In this document: one piece after another, positions 1-12,441 of the stretch
Layout of the letters: every line of letters starts with the position of its first letter
Position numbering within the stretch: position 1 is the stretch's first letter
Assembly: GCA_037447655.1 (NCBI GenBank)
Contig: JBBHKE010002842.1
Span: forward strand, 316,286-380,285
Direction: 5' to 3'
DNA: 64,000 bases
DNA from: Zygnema cylindricum
Lineage: Eukaryota > Streptophyta > Zygnematophyceae > Zygnematales > Zygnemataceae
Made by a program: the position numbers and the translations under genes
The notes under the pieces: model-generated
Database searches by the model: none
Told to the model about the DNA's origin: nothing
Seen by the model: only the letters and a program-made list of their open reading frames with translations

Positions 1-827
1 GGGTGGATAGAGGGGAAAGAACTCAAAAAACAGAGACTTTTTTAGGGTTGGGGGGATGCGAGAGAACTAACCAGAGCAGAAGCGAGCTCTCCCAAGTGCC
101 CAAAAAACTCAAGAAAGGGGAGATAGGTGGGAAACAACTTTTTTTTTTCATTATTTTCGAGGTTTTTCCGCAGATTTTCTTATGGTTTTCAAGCTTTTTT
201 TTTAGGGTTTTTGAGGTTTATCGAGATTTTTTTATGTTATGTTGAGGTTTTTTGAGCTTTTGGGAAGTTTTCGGAAGCTTTTCGTTGGTTTGTTTTAACA
301 AATTGAAATGTAAAACTTGTTATGAAAGTATTTTTAGGCGCCAATCCTTTTTATATTTTTCTCAACTATACATTGTAAATACCAACTTATTGCGTAGTTT
401 TTTTTGCAACCACATATTATTGATATGAGTTAACCCTCATTGTTTTAAAAACAGAGTGATAATTTACTTTCTATCCGTAATACACAAATCATTGTGTAAC
501 ATACAAATCTTCTTAGTATAATTTGAGCTTTAAAATAAAATAGCTTGTGAATGCAAGAATGAATTTTAGCTACTTTTTCTTTTTTTGTTATTTTTTGGGC
601 AAATTCAAATCTTATACTTGTCATAGACACTTATTAATATTTAATTTACTGATATTGGGCAATGAACATTCTTTTTCTTATTTCTTTCTACTCTTTATTC
701 GGTATTCACACATCGTTTATTTCTCTTTCTCGACCCGTATTCACAAGCGAAATGTACAGGAAAAGTACAGATTTAAAAAAGAGTTTCAGACTAAAAAAAA
801 AAAAGAAGCAGAATAAACTGAATATAG
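1..827. other. AT/T-rich stretch, no supported exon
   Basis: T-rich sequence upstream of the first recognisable exon. It probably belongs to an intron of the CCR4-like gene that continues to the left of the window. The short open frames here are T-run artefacts with no family resemblance that I recognise. Confidence 0.5.
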
Positions 828-2456
828 GTGGTTAGGTTGGGATCCAGAACAGATAGTAAAGGAAATCGAGAGGAGGGAGAGAAGGAGAATACCTATAAAA
901 AATTGGTAGTGACCAATATTCACGTCCTTTTCAACCCAAAGAGAGGAGATGTGAAGCTCGGTCAGGTGAGAGAGAAGGATTTCAGCATGGGAAATTGTCT
1001 TTTATGGGAGGATTCAAGCATGGGAAATTTGTCTTTTATGAGAGGATTTAAGCATGGGAAATTATCTCTTATGAGAAGATTTAAGCATGGGAAATTGTCT
1101 TTTATGACGAGGGAGATGATGGAGATTTGCAAATTAAGTTTAGAATGTGGTCTTTTTGGGTTTTTATTTTTTATAGGGTGCGGAAATTCAGGTTAAGGTT
1201 TAGGTTGAAATAGGTCTAATTTTTCAAAGTGTTTTAGTGTTATGTAGGAGTTTGAGGTTTCAGAGAATGAATTTTACAGTCTTCAAGGTTTTGGAGAAAG
1301 GATTTTGACTAAAGTTTTAAGGATTTTGACTAAAGTTTTAAGGATTTGGACTAAAGTTTTAAGGATTTAATTAAGGTGTGAGGATTTGACCAAGTTTTAA
1401 GGATTTAACTAAAGTTTGAAGGATTTGACTAAAGTTTTAAGGATTTTGACTGAAGTTTTAAGGATTTGACAAAAGTTTTAAGGATTTTGACTAAAGTTTT
1501 AAGGATTTGACTAAAATTTTGAGGATTTGACTAAAGGTTTAAGGAGGGTTCAGGTTCGAGTTCTTTTGGAGAAAGCAAAAGAAGCTTCCAGAAGACACGG
1601 AGGAGCTCCCGTTATCTCCACCGGAGACTTCAATGCTACCCCTTGTGTAAAGTTTTTTTTTCTTTTTTCCTTCTCTCTATTATTTTTCTTTTCTCTTTTT
1701 TCCCTCGAAAAGGAAGAAAAGGATAAGATTAAAAAGTTATGGTTTTTCTGTCTTCTAGTACATCAAGTGACAATGGAAAACATATTATTGAACACACTTC
1801 TGTACTTTTATGTACTTTTTGTACTTTTTGTTTTTTTTAAGTCCTTTGAGAACTTTCAAGTACTTTTATCGGCCGTTTCTTTCTTTAAATATCTGAAAGT
1901 GGTTTTTAGAGTTCATCTCAAAATATTCTTAAAAGCTTAACTGAAAATTTCTCAAAATGTTTTTTTGTGACAAAGCTATAAGTTGTCTTGATGTGGTCTG
2001 TGTGAGAACGATTGTTGTTAGAGGGGGGGGTGGAGAGGGAGAAGGAGAGGTAGAGGTTCTTACATAATATTTAATTCTCCTTTGAGTTTTCTTCAAGCCT
2101 TTTAGAGTTAAAAACAGTATCACATGAAGTTCTAAAATTGGGGTATGGGGGAGTCGAGGGTACAGAGTGGCGTTTACGAGTTTCTTTCAACCGGTGAGGT
2201 CATTTTCTTCTTCTTTTTAGTTTATTATTAAATTCCCCTCTCTTTTGATATAATATGAAGGGGTAAATTCTTTGTTTTATATTCAATTAACACTTTAGTA
2301 AACCTCGGTGTATTGTCTCGTTAAGAACCCTTCTTTATTAAGAATGTATCCTCAATCAACTATTGATTATTAACTATTTCTAAACAGAAAATGTTACTCC
2401 TTACCATTACGTTTTCTTCCTCATAAACAGCTAGATCTCGAAGCTTTTTTTTTTTT

Positions 2457-2497
<41 letters not shown>

Positions 2498-4868
2498 GGT
2501 CTGTTGCTTCATATTCCTCTTCGTATTTTTTCTGCAATTTCATTTCTATCCCGATTACAAAATTGTGAACAAAAATGAGCTCCATTTCAAGCACATTATT
2601 TTTTCTTCAGTTATTTTGTTTAAATATTTTGCGTTCGGTACGATTCAGTTTAGTTCAGTTCAGTTTAGTTACGTTCCGTTCGGTTCAACTCAGTTGCGTT
2701 CCGTCCAGTTCTGTTCAGTTCCGTTCGGTTCAGTTCCGTTCAATTCAGTTCAGTTCAGTTCAGTTCAGTTTGGTTCTTTTCAGTTTAGTTGGTTAGTTTA
2801 GTTTAGTTTTGTTCAGTTTTAAGTTTTTTTTTTCCTTTCTTTTCTGATTTAGAAGTGTGGTGTTCAGGGCAGCTGGATTTAGAAAATTGCGATAGAAGAA
2901 CTTTGGGAGGGAGTCTCGCTGTCGAGGAGATGAATCAATTCTGGGATCGGTACGTTTTTTTAATTTCTGTGTAACACTTTTCAGTTAAACTGTCCATAAA
3001 GCCGAAAAAAGATGACTGTTTGACAATTCATATGTGCAAGTTCGACAATTGTACTGTTGAAATCATCGTTATTTTCTTCGTCGTCGTTTTTTCTTTCTTT
3101 CTTTCTTTCTTTTATATCTTTTGTTCCACCCTTTTTCTTTTATGCCTTTCACTCCTTTTATTCCTTTTATGCCTTTTACTTTTTGTGGAGAGACAGATTT
3201 CAACACCTGTTGTTGAAAATTCAAAAATCTCGTTTTTGAAAAATCAAAAAACCGGTTTTTGAAAATTGAAACACCAGTTTTTAAACACCGAAACCCCTAC
3301 TTCTGAAGATGGAAGAGGCGGGTTTTGGAAAAACTGGTTTTTGCAGACCTCAGGACGAAGGGCAGCCATGGCCGTCGGAGGAGAGACTGGCGGCCACCGG
3401 CCAATCAGAGGGAGGCAAAGTCAGCCATGGCCTCCACACTCTCAAAAGCGCATATCTCCAGGCAAAGGTGGGAGAAGTTTATTTTTTCTTTGCGCACTTT
3501 TTGCGGTTTTTTTATCTTTGTTTAAAACATGCTGAATGGTTTTCGCCAGTTTTTGAAACTTTCTTTTTTTTGCAGTTTTTGGGGCTGTTTTTTTTTTTTT
3601 TTTTTGCTTCGTCCGAAGGTTTTTTTTTTTTTTTGAGTTTCTGAAGTTTTTTAGTTTTTTTAGATCTTTTTAGACAATGTTTGAAATTTCTTGGCATTAT
3701 TTGTTGTGAGAAAAGAGGTTAAAGCTTACGTGCTTCTTGTAAATTTCTATGAACGTCTACAGAGGAGTGAGAGAGGGAGAGAGGGAGAGGGAGAGGAAGA
3801 GGAGAGAGGTTTCTGATTTTTCTTTGTTAAAGAGAGGATTTCCAGCGACAAGGAATGGCAAACCACGAGCCGGATGTGACATCTTGTCACCTCAAGTTTT
3901 GTGGAACTGTGGACTATATCTGGTGGGTCTCTCTCTCTCCCTCTCCCTCTCCCTCTCCCTCTCCCTTTTCCTTTCCCTCTCCCTCCCCCTTTCCCTCTCC
4001 CTCCCCCTCTCCCTCTCCCTCTCCCTTTCCCTCTCCCTCCCCCTCTCCCTTTCCCTCTCCCTCTCCCCCCTCCCTCTCCCCTTCCCCCTCCTGTGTATCA
4101 AGCTGGGAACTAATGGGACTCCGAGCACAAAAGGTGGAAGCCGATTTTTCGTTGGAAATGACCGGTTGTAGACTTCTTTTTGCACTAAGTTAATCTATGC
4201 AAAACCAGCATTGGGAACTCCCATTCTATTCACTTATCTATTCACTTTTCTATTCACTTTTCTATTCTCTTATTTATTCACTTTTCTATTCACTGATCTT
4301 TTCACTTATCTATCCACTTTTCTATTTACACTTTTCTATTCTCTTATCTATTCACTTTTCTATTCACTTATCTAATCACTGATCTATTCACTTTTCTATT
4401 TGCACTTACCTATTCACTTTTCTATTCACTTTTCTATTCACTTCTCTATCCACTTTTCTATTTACACTTTTTTATTTGCACTTACCTATTCACTTTTCTA
4501 TTCACTTTTCTATTCACTTCTCTATCCACTTTTCTATTTACACTTTTTTATTCTCTTATCTATTCACTTTTCTATTCACTTATCTAATCACTTATCTATG
4601 CACTTCTCTATTCTCTTCTCTATTCGTTTACCTATTCTCTTATCTATTCACTTATCTCTTCACTTATCTATTTACTTATCTATTCACTTATCTATTCCCT
4701 TAGTCATGGACTGTGTTGTACCTTGTCAGGCACACGGACAAGCTTCGGTCGCTGAAGGTTTTGGACACTCTTCCGGTGGCCGTGGTTCAGCGCTACGGAG
4801 GACTGCCTTCCCGCGTCTTGCCAAGTGACCATGTGTCACTCGCATGCGACTTTCTTTTTGTGGACTAA
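828..4868 (+). CDS. CCR4-like endonuclease/exonuclease/phosphatase protein, 3' portion of gene
   Basis: Seven exons were reconstructed: one ending at 965 (start uncertain, after the in-frame stop at 825-827), then 1554-1646, 2166-2193, 2868-2949, 3347-3467, 3846-3922 and 4730-4868, stop TAA 4866-4868. All junctions are GT/AG and phases agree. Readable motifs in order are NIHVLFNPKRGDVKLGQ, VRVLLEKAKEA, the metal-binding GDFNATP, SGVYEFLSTGQLDL, KFCGTVDYIW and, near the end, LPSDHVSLACDF (the SDH motif). This order is that of the plant carbon catabolite repressor 4 homologues, Mg-dependent enzymes of the EEP superfamily linked to mRNA deadenylation. The 5' part of the gene lies outside the window. 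The segment between DRR and KFCGTVDY is longer and more divergent than I expect for the family. The gene is convergent with the pyrophosphatase gene. Substrate is inferred from family only. Confidence 0.85.
978..1112 (+). repeat. Minisatellite, four units of 33-34 bp, in CCR4-like intron
   Basis: Four consecutive units share the core AGCATGGGAAATT followed by TCTTTTATGAGAGGATT. The array starts 12 bases after the exon donor at 966. Units differ by a few substitutions and single-base indels, so the array is not brand new. Confidence 0.85.
1297..1543 (+). repeat. Tandem array of about 21-bp units in CCR4-like intron
   Basis: About twelve imperfect units of AAGGATTTTGACTAAAGTTTT run almost up to the acceptor at 1551-1553. 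Unit length varies by one or two bases. The exon carrying GDFNATP begins directly after the array. Confidence 0.85.
2445..2496 (+). repeat. Poly(T) tract
   Basis: An almost uninterrupted run of about 50 T within the intron between 2194 and 2867. On the opposite strand this reads as poly(A), so it could be an old retroposition tail, but no recognisable element is attached to it. Confidence 0.8.
2636..2820 (+). repeat. Pentanucleotide-period repeat (NGTTC/NGTTT)n
   Basis: Five-base periodicity of the type AGTTC/CGTTC/GGTTC over about 180 bases, lying just 5' of the exon that starts at 2868. It produces spurious serine/valine/glutamine-rich open frames. Confidence 0.8.
3928..4091 (+). repeat. 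Polypyrimidine (CTCCCT)n repeat
   Basis: Uninterrupted C/T tract of about 160 bases with a mainly six-base CTCCCT/CTCCCC unit. It begins a few bases after the donor at 3923 and creates long spurious frames on both strands. Confidence 0.85.
4217..4702 (+). repeat. 12-bp period minisatellite ending at the last CCR4-like exon
   Basis: A CTATTCACTTTT / CTATTCACTTAT unit is repeated for about 480 bases. A higher-order block of about 76 bases (CACTTACC...TATTTACAC) occurs twice in succession, starting near 4400 and near 4476. The array runs almost to the acceptor at 4727-4729. Confidence 0.85.
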
Positions 4869-4995
4869 ACTTATATTTTTTCGCCCTCGCTTGGGGCTTT
4901 GTCTTTTTGTGGAGAAAAAGGAAATGTCCTACTTTTATTTTTTCGTCACTTGCATGTGACTTTCTTTTTGTGGACCTAACTTTTAGTTTTTTCAT
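4830..4995 (+). repeat. Direct repeat copying the 3' end of the CCR4-like coding region
   Basis: The segment around 4833-4875, which encodes SLACDFLFVD and the stop, recurs imperfectly at about 4946-4990 (CACTTGCATGTGACTTTC...). The two are separated by about 110 bases that also contain CTTTTTGTGGA. It looks like a local duplication of the terminal codons into the 3' untranslated region. Confidence 0.7.
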
Positions 4996-6429
4996 CGAGG
5001 TCGAAGTTTTTGAGAACTTGTTTTTGAAAACTTTCGTCTTGGACTAGACTAGAGGTTAATTTTCTCTTTATGGATTACAGGTCGTGGGGCAAAAGATGGA
5101 ACAAGTTTTGGTGCCAGTGGTGAAGTTTTTTATTTCAAAATCTTAAAGAATTGTACAAAAGCGGGACAGTTACAACAAGAGAAAGGGAATGCCTGTCGCA
5201 AGCAAGAAGCTCAACAATTGAAAAAAGTCAATCTTCATTCATAACTCTTTGTTTTTTCTGGGATTATAGATGATTAAAGGTTTTAAAGAAATAAAGGTGA
5301 GGCGGTGGTGACTGCTAGTAACCTCGATGTCTGTATTAAGTCACAATTAGTGATGCGTAGTATGGTTTATGAAAGGGTGATGTAGTGCAATCTTTTGACT
5401 ACCCAAAAAAATGTTTATTGTGGATCATAAGAGTCCCAGTGACCAAAAGAGATGATAATCAAATTGAATTGTGAACCTATCATGTACATTTGATGATCTT
5501 TTTCCAGTACTTATTGCTGGCCTTCCTAAAAGCTTTACTTGGTTTCCAACAGTAAGTCGCAATTTGTAGTAGCCAGATATATGAAAATGAGTCATTCAGG
5601 TTTTTCAGTTACTTTTAATTTAAACTCCTGAACAGAAAAAATACTAATTACAGATGGAAATGAGACAGAAAGTTGATTTAATTGGCAAAAGACCCATTTA
5701 ACACTAACATTTATAGATGGTGTAACGTACTGAAAGTCTATTTTTACAATAGTTCGCACATAATATAACCACATATTGAACATCCGGGCGCAAGACTAGA
5801 GATACAGTCACAAGCTGGCTGCTTGTTTCAGTCTCAGCATTTTGGAAGTAATACTTTATCATACCATATTCTTTGAGCACATTCCTGTGACAGGTGACTT
5901 AAGATGTCAGAAGTTGTCAGAACCAGGTTGCTACCATTCTCAAGATGAGCTCATCACTGGCGAGAGGCTGCCTGATGTCAAGAGTGCTATCATGGTTGAT
6001 TTAATTTTAAGGAATTGTTTGTCTTGGAAGCAGAACATTACTACCTAAAGAAGCAGCTTCACAGTCACAAAGAATGCATCAGCAAATGCACAGTCTCATA
6101 TGAACTTTTTACGAATGAATAGCCCGAGCTACTACCGGATACTTTGATTCCATTAAAGGTGATCTCCTTACATTGCAGGGAAAAGCTGGCCGCGGGATAT
6201 GGACCAAGAACTTTTCATAACATACAAAAATACATCTAAAGTATTACCTACCGTGACTAAAAAGTAAGCCCTTGCTGGAACAAAACTGGATTGCTGCGAG
6301 GGATAAATTGGCACTTTCAGCACTACACAATGTGTGCATTTCTTTGCATAAATGACTTAAATGCTGAATAGAGATGTTAAATGGAATTGAATTCTTCAAA
6401 TTACATATAACACCTAATAGAATGACGCA
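4996..6429. other. Intergenic region between convergent genes
   Basis: Contains the presumed 3' ends of the CCR4-like gene (an AATAAA-type hexamer near 5289) and of the pyrophosphatase gene. I see no coding segment, RNA gene or clear mobile element here. Confidence 0.5.
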
Positions 6430-9400
6430 TTACACTAGTGAGAGCTCGCCAGCTGGCACTTCGCCCTTCTTCAGGTTCAACCAAAATGCATTCGTCTCCT
6501 TAATGACCTTGATGGCGTACTCCTGAGAAAATAGGAACGCAAAAATAAACAAGCAAGCCAAGAAAAATCAGTATACCTTCATAACATGTGTGAGAACGTA
6601 CTCCAGTAGCAGGTTGCCTTCATATTCTGTCTTTTTCTCACTCAAACAGCTGTTACCAGTGTGACCAGTGTTACCAGTGTGACTCGCTCTGTGTCTAGTC
6701 TTTAGCCCCAAAAACATACTATGATAACGCTTTAGATTGGAACCAACCCAAGGCACAGTAAGTGGTAGTTGAAAGGGCAAAAAGTCCCCATGGATGGTAC
6801 AGTTAAAAAGGAAAAAACATATATAGGAGGATGGAGGTTTATTCTGACCTTGTTAGCGGGTTTGTTGCCCAAGCCAAAGCTGTTGGCTGGCTTTCCGTCA
6901 GGAATTTTGTAGTCACGGAACCAGTCACGAATGGCAGTCAAAGTTCCCTGCAAACAAAAAACCGTCAAGAGTTACTACAAAGAGGTAAAATTACAAACGT
7001 GTTTCAACTAAAGGAAGCAAAAGCATTCATGGTAGACGACTGTGACCTAATATATTTTACGCAGAGGGGCATTAAGGAATTGCTCCTTCTGACAACACAC
7101 TAGTTCCATTGCACCTTTATTTACAAAAAAGAGCACAAACATAGATACACCATTTTTTTCTAAAAACTTTTTCTGTTTCAGAGCTCTTGACTGACAGCGA
7201 CAGTTCCTTCAATGGTGTTTCATTCGTGGGTCCAACTGCACAAATTGGCGGTGTCACTTACGGGGAAAACTCTCTCCACATCTTCCATATCGTTGACCTC
7301 GGCGGCCTTGGGGTCATCGGATCTGATGGCCACGATCTTCCAGTCAAGCTCTCCCTCATCAATCATAGCCAGAACAGCCAAAGGCTTTACTGAGTATACC
7401 TCTCCAATTGCTGCCGTCTTCTCACCGATCTCCACAACATCAACTGAACATAAAAGGCAACAACCACACTTAAGCAGCTGGTTTTTGGCAAAATTACAGA
7501 TGAAGTGCATTCAGTTGAGATGCATTAAACCTTGAGTAAACAGCACTTCTCCAGGTGCAACAGTGCGCGTTTAGCTGCTGCTGATTAACCGGGGCCAGTC
7601 CTTACAACAAGGTTCAAATTTGATATGAAAGCTCCCTACTCGCGAGAAGGACAATGAGCCTCAGCAATCTACGACATATACACACCATGTCCAATATGAG
7701 ACCGCTGTCAAATGTTGCCTCAGACAATAGTGAAATGTGCCCCAATTGTAATATCAACCCAGCCATCTGATTATCAAATTCTATAAAAACACTTTGCCGT
7801 TGAGACCATATCTTATACAACTCCTTTATGCCAAACTCATTCAACAATGCTGGCTCAATTTTGTGATTTTGTGCAACTATTCATAAAATTATTTTCCCTC
7901 ATTTTGGTAGCTGTCGAAGTAGTACAGCATGCCATTCGCATTATGAATGTCCAAGGATCAGCCCACAACACCTCACCAGAGCATACCAAGCAGTGAAGGT
8001 TTAAATGATGTTCAAACCTTCACTGCTTGACAGAGCCATGCGCAAGGAGGTCAATAGTCACTTCAAACAGCTTCCAGTTAATGTGACAAGAGGCACTTCG
8101 ACATTTTCAAACCAGCAGTTTCTTTGTTTCCCAGAGCTTTGCAAACCCCTATAAACTGTCATGGACGTAACATTAATTTGAGAAGACTGCAAACAAATAA
8201 CAAGTATTAAGGTGTCTAGCATTTCTCAATTGGTAGTCTGTCAATAGCTGCCTAGATTCACTTAGCAAAGAACATGAATAACCAAACATAAATGCTTCAG
8301 GCTTGGATGTAAAAAGAAACAAATTGAGTCAACAAAGTGAGATGAATGTGAAACATGCAATCCATCCTCATTGGCATGCCAACCAACATATGCAGCAGCA
8401 AATTTGTAATTTAGTACAATGTCGTACTTGTATGGCGCATTTATACAAAGTAAAATGGACGCAGGCGAAATATGCACACATGTAATGGCTAGGCTGCACA
8501 AAATGAAAGCTTTCAAAACAAATGCTTGACCCAACAAGAGGACTAACATCCTAAAATATGGAAAAGCTGAATTTGACTTTCCTTCCTCAAGAAAAACAGA
8601 AAGCCAAATGCAATAGCCGTTAGTTTGATAGACCACAAAAAAAGATTGGGGTACGAGAGGCTTGCATTTCTCAGGATTAACAATTTCAAGCAATTTCTAC
8701 TTGTAGCAAGCAGCTGAGGCAATATTGTGATGAAAAATTGACCACTGCATATAAACACTGCTGACTGCTGATGGTAGTGAAACGTAAAGAGGGTAGGCTC
8801 GACTGAGTCAAAGACAAGGAGCCTTCTTCTATCCATTCATGCCTTATTTCCATGTAAAGAGGGAAAGAGCCTGTTTTTTCATGTAAACGCATAAAAATAA
8901 TGCAAGCAAAACATATGATTTTCTTCAGACCAGTCTTTCAGTTGTGAAAAAAAAAAATCAAGTTACAGCCCAAAACAATGCTGACTTAAAAACATTCTCC
9001 AAATGAGACAAAAGCATCGCTGATATCAAGAGCCTCTATGAATGTCAAATTTCCAGTTTGAGACATACCGGGATCATTGTCTCCAAAACAGTTTTCAACC
9101 TCGGGGTTGGCGTGGGATGGGTCTTCCCAAGTTTGTGGAAGTAAACCGTAGTTCCAGTTGATGTTGTACCTGGAAGATCCCAATAAGCCCAAAACAATTT
9201 AAGTCAAATGACAAAGTAATCTAGAATATACAACACACCAAATAACTATTACAAGAATCAAAAGCAGTCGACGTGCTAACCAATATTGCAGAAAAATCCA
9301 ATTTTCAAGTCTAGAAAACCGATTATGTTCAAACATCACATACTAGTCGAGCTATGTGTGATTTCTGCAAATGTAAGAAAACATACGGGTAAAATCGCAG

Positions 9401-10515
9401 CTTTCCCTTCTTTGTATCTTGTTTGATCGGGGTATTCGGCTCCTCTGTAGCCACTTCCATCTTGGCCTTTGTTTCTTTAGGAATTTCACAAACAAAATTG
9501 TAGAGACCATCTCCAGCCTCCAAAGGAATATCATGCCACGGTGAAACCTGCATTCAACAATGGCAAAAAAATTTAGATCAGAAAATGCCGAAAAAGAAGG
9601 ATCAACTGCGTCAAACTTAGAAAAAAAAACAATTAGCAACACCGGAAGCAAAACACTGGGCAGTTGTACAAGTTACCATTGCTGCATAGATGTAAATGTC
9701 AAGTGCGTAAGTATTTTCAAATACTTCAGTTTATCGTCGTTGAAGCCCAGAGCTAAATCCTCACTCACTATTGACGCAAAACCAGCTAATCCTTTCTTGT
9801 GTAATAACAGGCATGCTTACACTATTCCACTGAAATGTAGGCAACAAGACAAAATACCACATTTGAAACAGAGCAGATAGTTTCAGCAACACACAAAAAC
9901 CACATTTTCCGTAAATAATCATTCTGCCAACTAATCAGGTTAAGCTTTCAAATGTTCCAAAAACCACAAAGATGACATACCGTTTGGCCTGAGGGATCGT
10001 TGAAGAAAAGCCTGTACTCCAAAGTCTCAAATGTTCCCTCCTCGGTCTGTGTGTACGACGCGTTGATAGCTGCCTTTCGGCTGCCAGCCCTGCAGAAGAC
10101 AAAATTAAAAATCACGACCTGAGCAGTTAATGATGTGAAAAACAAGATATAACATGACACGAATAAAAATCACGCGTCTGAGCTGTTAATGATTTAAAAA
10201 ACAACAAAACAAAAATGTGACGAACAGTTCGTGCCATTTTAAAACGGATAAGGTTACATATTCCGAATAAAGTGTCAGTCATAAAAAAAACCAGGCACCA
10301 TAACTATCAAAAATACAGTGGAAAGACGGAACAGCTTACTCGCGAGAGAACTTTCTCCGTGAAATCACAGAGGAAGCTCCAAACAGAGCAGAAGACGACA
10401 CGCTCGAGCCAGACACAAGAGCCCGACACGTGGCATGCTGTGTGGCTTTAGTAGCCAATGACAGCGCTACTCCTTGCACAAGAGGCAGCGAGCAAACTGC
10501 TCGTAGAGCAGCCAT
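6430..10515 (-). CDS. Soluble inorganic pyrophosphatase (family I), probably plastidic
   Basis: Seven exons, minus strand: 10340-10515 (ATG at 10515), 9981-10089, 9387-9547, 9069-9169, 7262-7443, 6849-6947 and 6430-6522 (TAA). All introns are GT-AG and phases close to exactly 307 codons. The product hydrolyses inorganic pyrophosphate to two phosphates. Motifs include [22 protein letters not shown], the active-site stretch [21 protein letters not shown], the signature [24 protein letters not shown] and [14 protein letters not shown]. The first 55-60 residues are rich in Ala/Ser/Arg and poor in acidic residues, as in a chloroplast transit peptide. Length and intron-rich structure resemble plant plastid enzymes. 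The C-terminus ends GELSLV, close to the usual GDLSLY. The promoter side faces eS17 across the MITE cluster. Confidence 0.96.
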
Positions 10516-10970
10516 GGGTGCAAGTGTTGGACGGTGCAGGGAAGTCCGAGAAACTCTTTGTGAAGTGTTAAGTGAAGAGGATAGAGAGGATGAGATGAAG
10601 TGAAACGAGTGGTAAGGGCGCAGCCGAGGTTAGTAGAACTTGATTGCAATCCTTTGCTTTAAGTATGCAGCTTTTCCACCGTGCCTTTGCAGGCCGTACA
10701 GGATCTAGAAAAGGGCAGGGAGATTCTGTTCCCTGCGAAGCTTGTGGCAACACTAGTTATCACCGCGTTTTGTTCCCGTTCGTTTGTACTGTTTCGTTTT
10801 CTTCTTCAGTTTTGTATGACGTAGACTGTTCTTTGGACAGCTGCGTGCAGATCCATGTCGTTTCCTGGCGAGCTCTTTAGAATCGACTGCACTTAAACGT
10901 GGCTCGAACTAAATTTTGTTATAACACTACAGTAAAGCATAGTATGTACTGTACTGTACAATGCAGTGCA

Positions 10971-11194
10971 GTACACCTTGAATCGCTATTAGGGTTAATA
11001 ATTTTTCCGCCACTCAAAAAACCTTTTATCCGTACACACTTGTCCGATTTTCAATTTGAGACCGCCAATCGGAAGCTGAGAATCTTACCTTTCAATCGCA
11101 ACCGTCAGATCCAAAATCGGACAAATGTGTACGGAGAAAAAATGTTTTAAGAGGCGAAAATATTATCAGCACTAATAGCGATTCATGGAGTACT
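10971..11194. mobile_element. MITE-like element 1 (long terminal inverted repeats)
   Basis: About 224 bases. The left arm (10971-11045, GTACACCTTGAATCGCTATT...) and the right arm (11114-11194) are inverted copies that pair over about 70 bases, with the core ACTTGTCCGATTTT. The short centre carries GAGACCGCCAATCGG. A related copy lies at 47620-47825. There is no coding capacity, so it would be a non-autonomous DNA element or foldback element. Confidence 0.75.
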
Positions 11195-11205
11195 GTACTG
11201 TACAG

Positions 11206-11827
11206 TACAGTACACCGTCGATCGTATTTAGCGTGTTGAACACTAATTCGGCGCCCCTAAATTTTGAGGGTTTTACCTAAAATAGGGTAAATGATACTAA
11301 GTTTTCCTGTACGCTAATTACGAGATGAAAAATTAGTGTACACCATTTTAATTTATGTATTTCTTATATTAGTGTGGAGTACGGAACCTGTCGGTGCGTA
11401 TAAAAATGTACTTTTTAATTTTACAAGTACGGATATTTTAATAAATATTTTCTATCACACGAAAAACTGCCCTGTGAGTTAATCCTAAATAGGATACAAC
11501 CACGATTTGGTGTACGATTTAAAAGATTTCGTACTTGTACCTGTTTTAGTGTATATTTATTTGTCGCGTAACCAAAATTAGAGTTAGGAATTAATTAGAG
11601 TGAAAGTATGCGACAGTGTACGAATTGTCAGAATTTGTACTTTTACCTATATTACTGTGAATATCCTCTCGACAAATCAGCTGTACCCATATTGTCGTTC
11701 GTTGAAAAATTAGTGTATAACTTTTTTTTCGAAATTTTTCTAAGTCGAAATTAGTGTCCATGACACTAAATTAATCTATACACTAATAATTTCTACACGC
11801 TAAATACGATCGACGGTGTACTGTACC
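11206..11827. mobile_element. MITE-like element 2
   Basis: About 620 bases bounded by perfect inverted repeats of about 31 bases, starting TACAGTACACCGTCGATCGT at 11206 and mirrored at 11797-11827. The interior is AT-rich with many ATTAGTGT motifs and no open frame. It abuts elements 1 and 3. Confidence 0.8.
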
Positions 11828-11843
11828 GTAATGTACAGTACAG

Positions 11844-12075
11844 TACAGTACACCGCCAATCGCTATTAGCGTGTAGGGTTGATTAGGCGTATACTATTAT
11901 TTAGCGTGGTGTACGCTAATTGGGAATTTGGAAATTTTGGAAGAAATCGATTACTCTAATTAGGAATTAGGGATTTTTTTAAATAGTGTGGATAATTCTA
12001 TTTGAGAATAAAAACAAAAAAAAGCGGGACGGGATTAGCGTACACAACGCTAATAGCGATTGGCGGTGTACTGTA
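11844..12075. mobile_element. MITE-like element 3
   Basis: About 232 bases with near-perfect inverted termini of about 30 bases, starting TACAGTACACCGCCAATCGC at 11844 and mirrored at 12046-12075. The termini match those of element 2 apart from two or three bases, so they are the same family. Outside the arms lie (GTACT)-type palindromic runs. Confidence 0.8.
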
Positions 12076-12441
12076 CTGTACTGTACTGTAGTGATTAACC
12101 TCTCATATCGGTATCTCAGTTTCTTGTGCTGTGTGTCCGTGCACCCCATGGGACGCTCGGTATGATTATTTCGTGCGTACTCATTACGAAATATCCGCAC
12201 TTTGAAAACATTACAGTTCAGTACAGTACAGTACTGTAGCTGTGGATGACCAAGACGGCATGATGAATCGATGATGGCCAGATCGTTGCCCCATGTGAGG
12301 GGAGAAACTGGAAATCTGACGGCTGCGATTCACCGGCCTTCACAGTCGCCCTGCACGCCCTAATAAACCCTCGCGGTTGCTTTTTGAAGTCCCTTTTGGA
12401 GCAGCTCCTAAATCTCCTCGTCTCCCCTCGGGTTGCGCCCT

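Noticed and set aside
978-1543. Possible CRISPR array
   Set aside because: Units are directly tandem without unique spacers, lie in an intron, and the host is eukaryotic.
3749-4193. Open frames on both strands over the CT-rich tract
   Set aside because: Low-complexity repeat translations. Only 3846-3922 is coding, by homology and splice phase.
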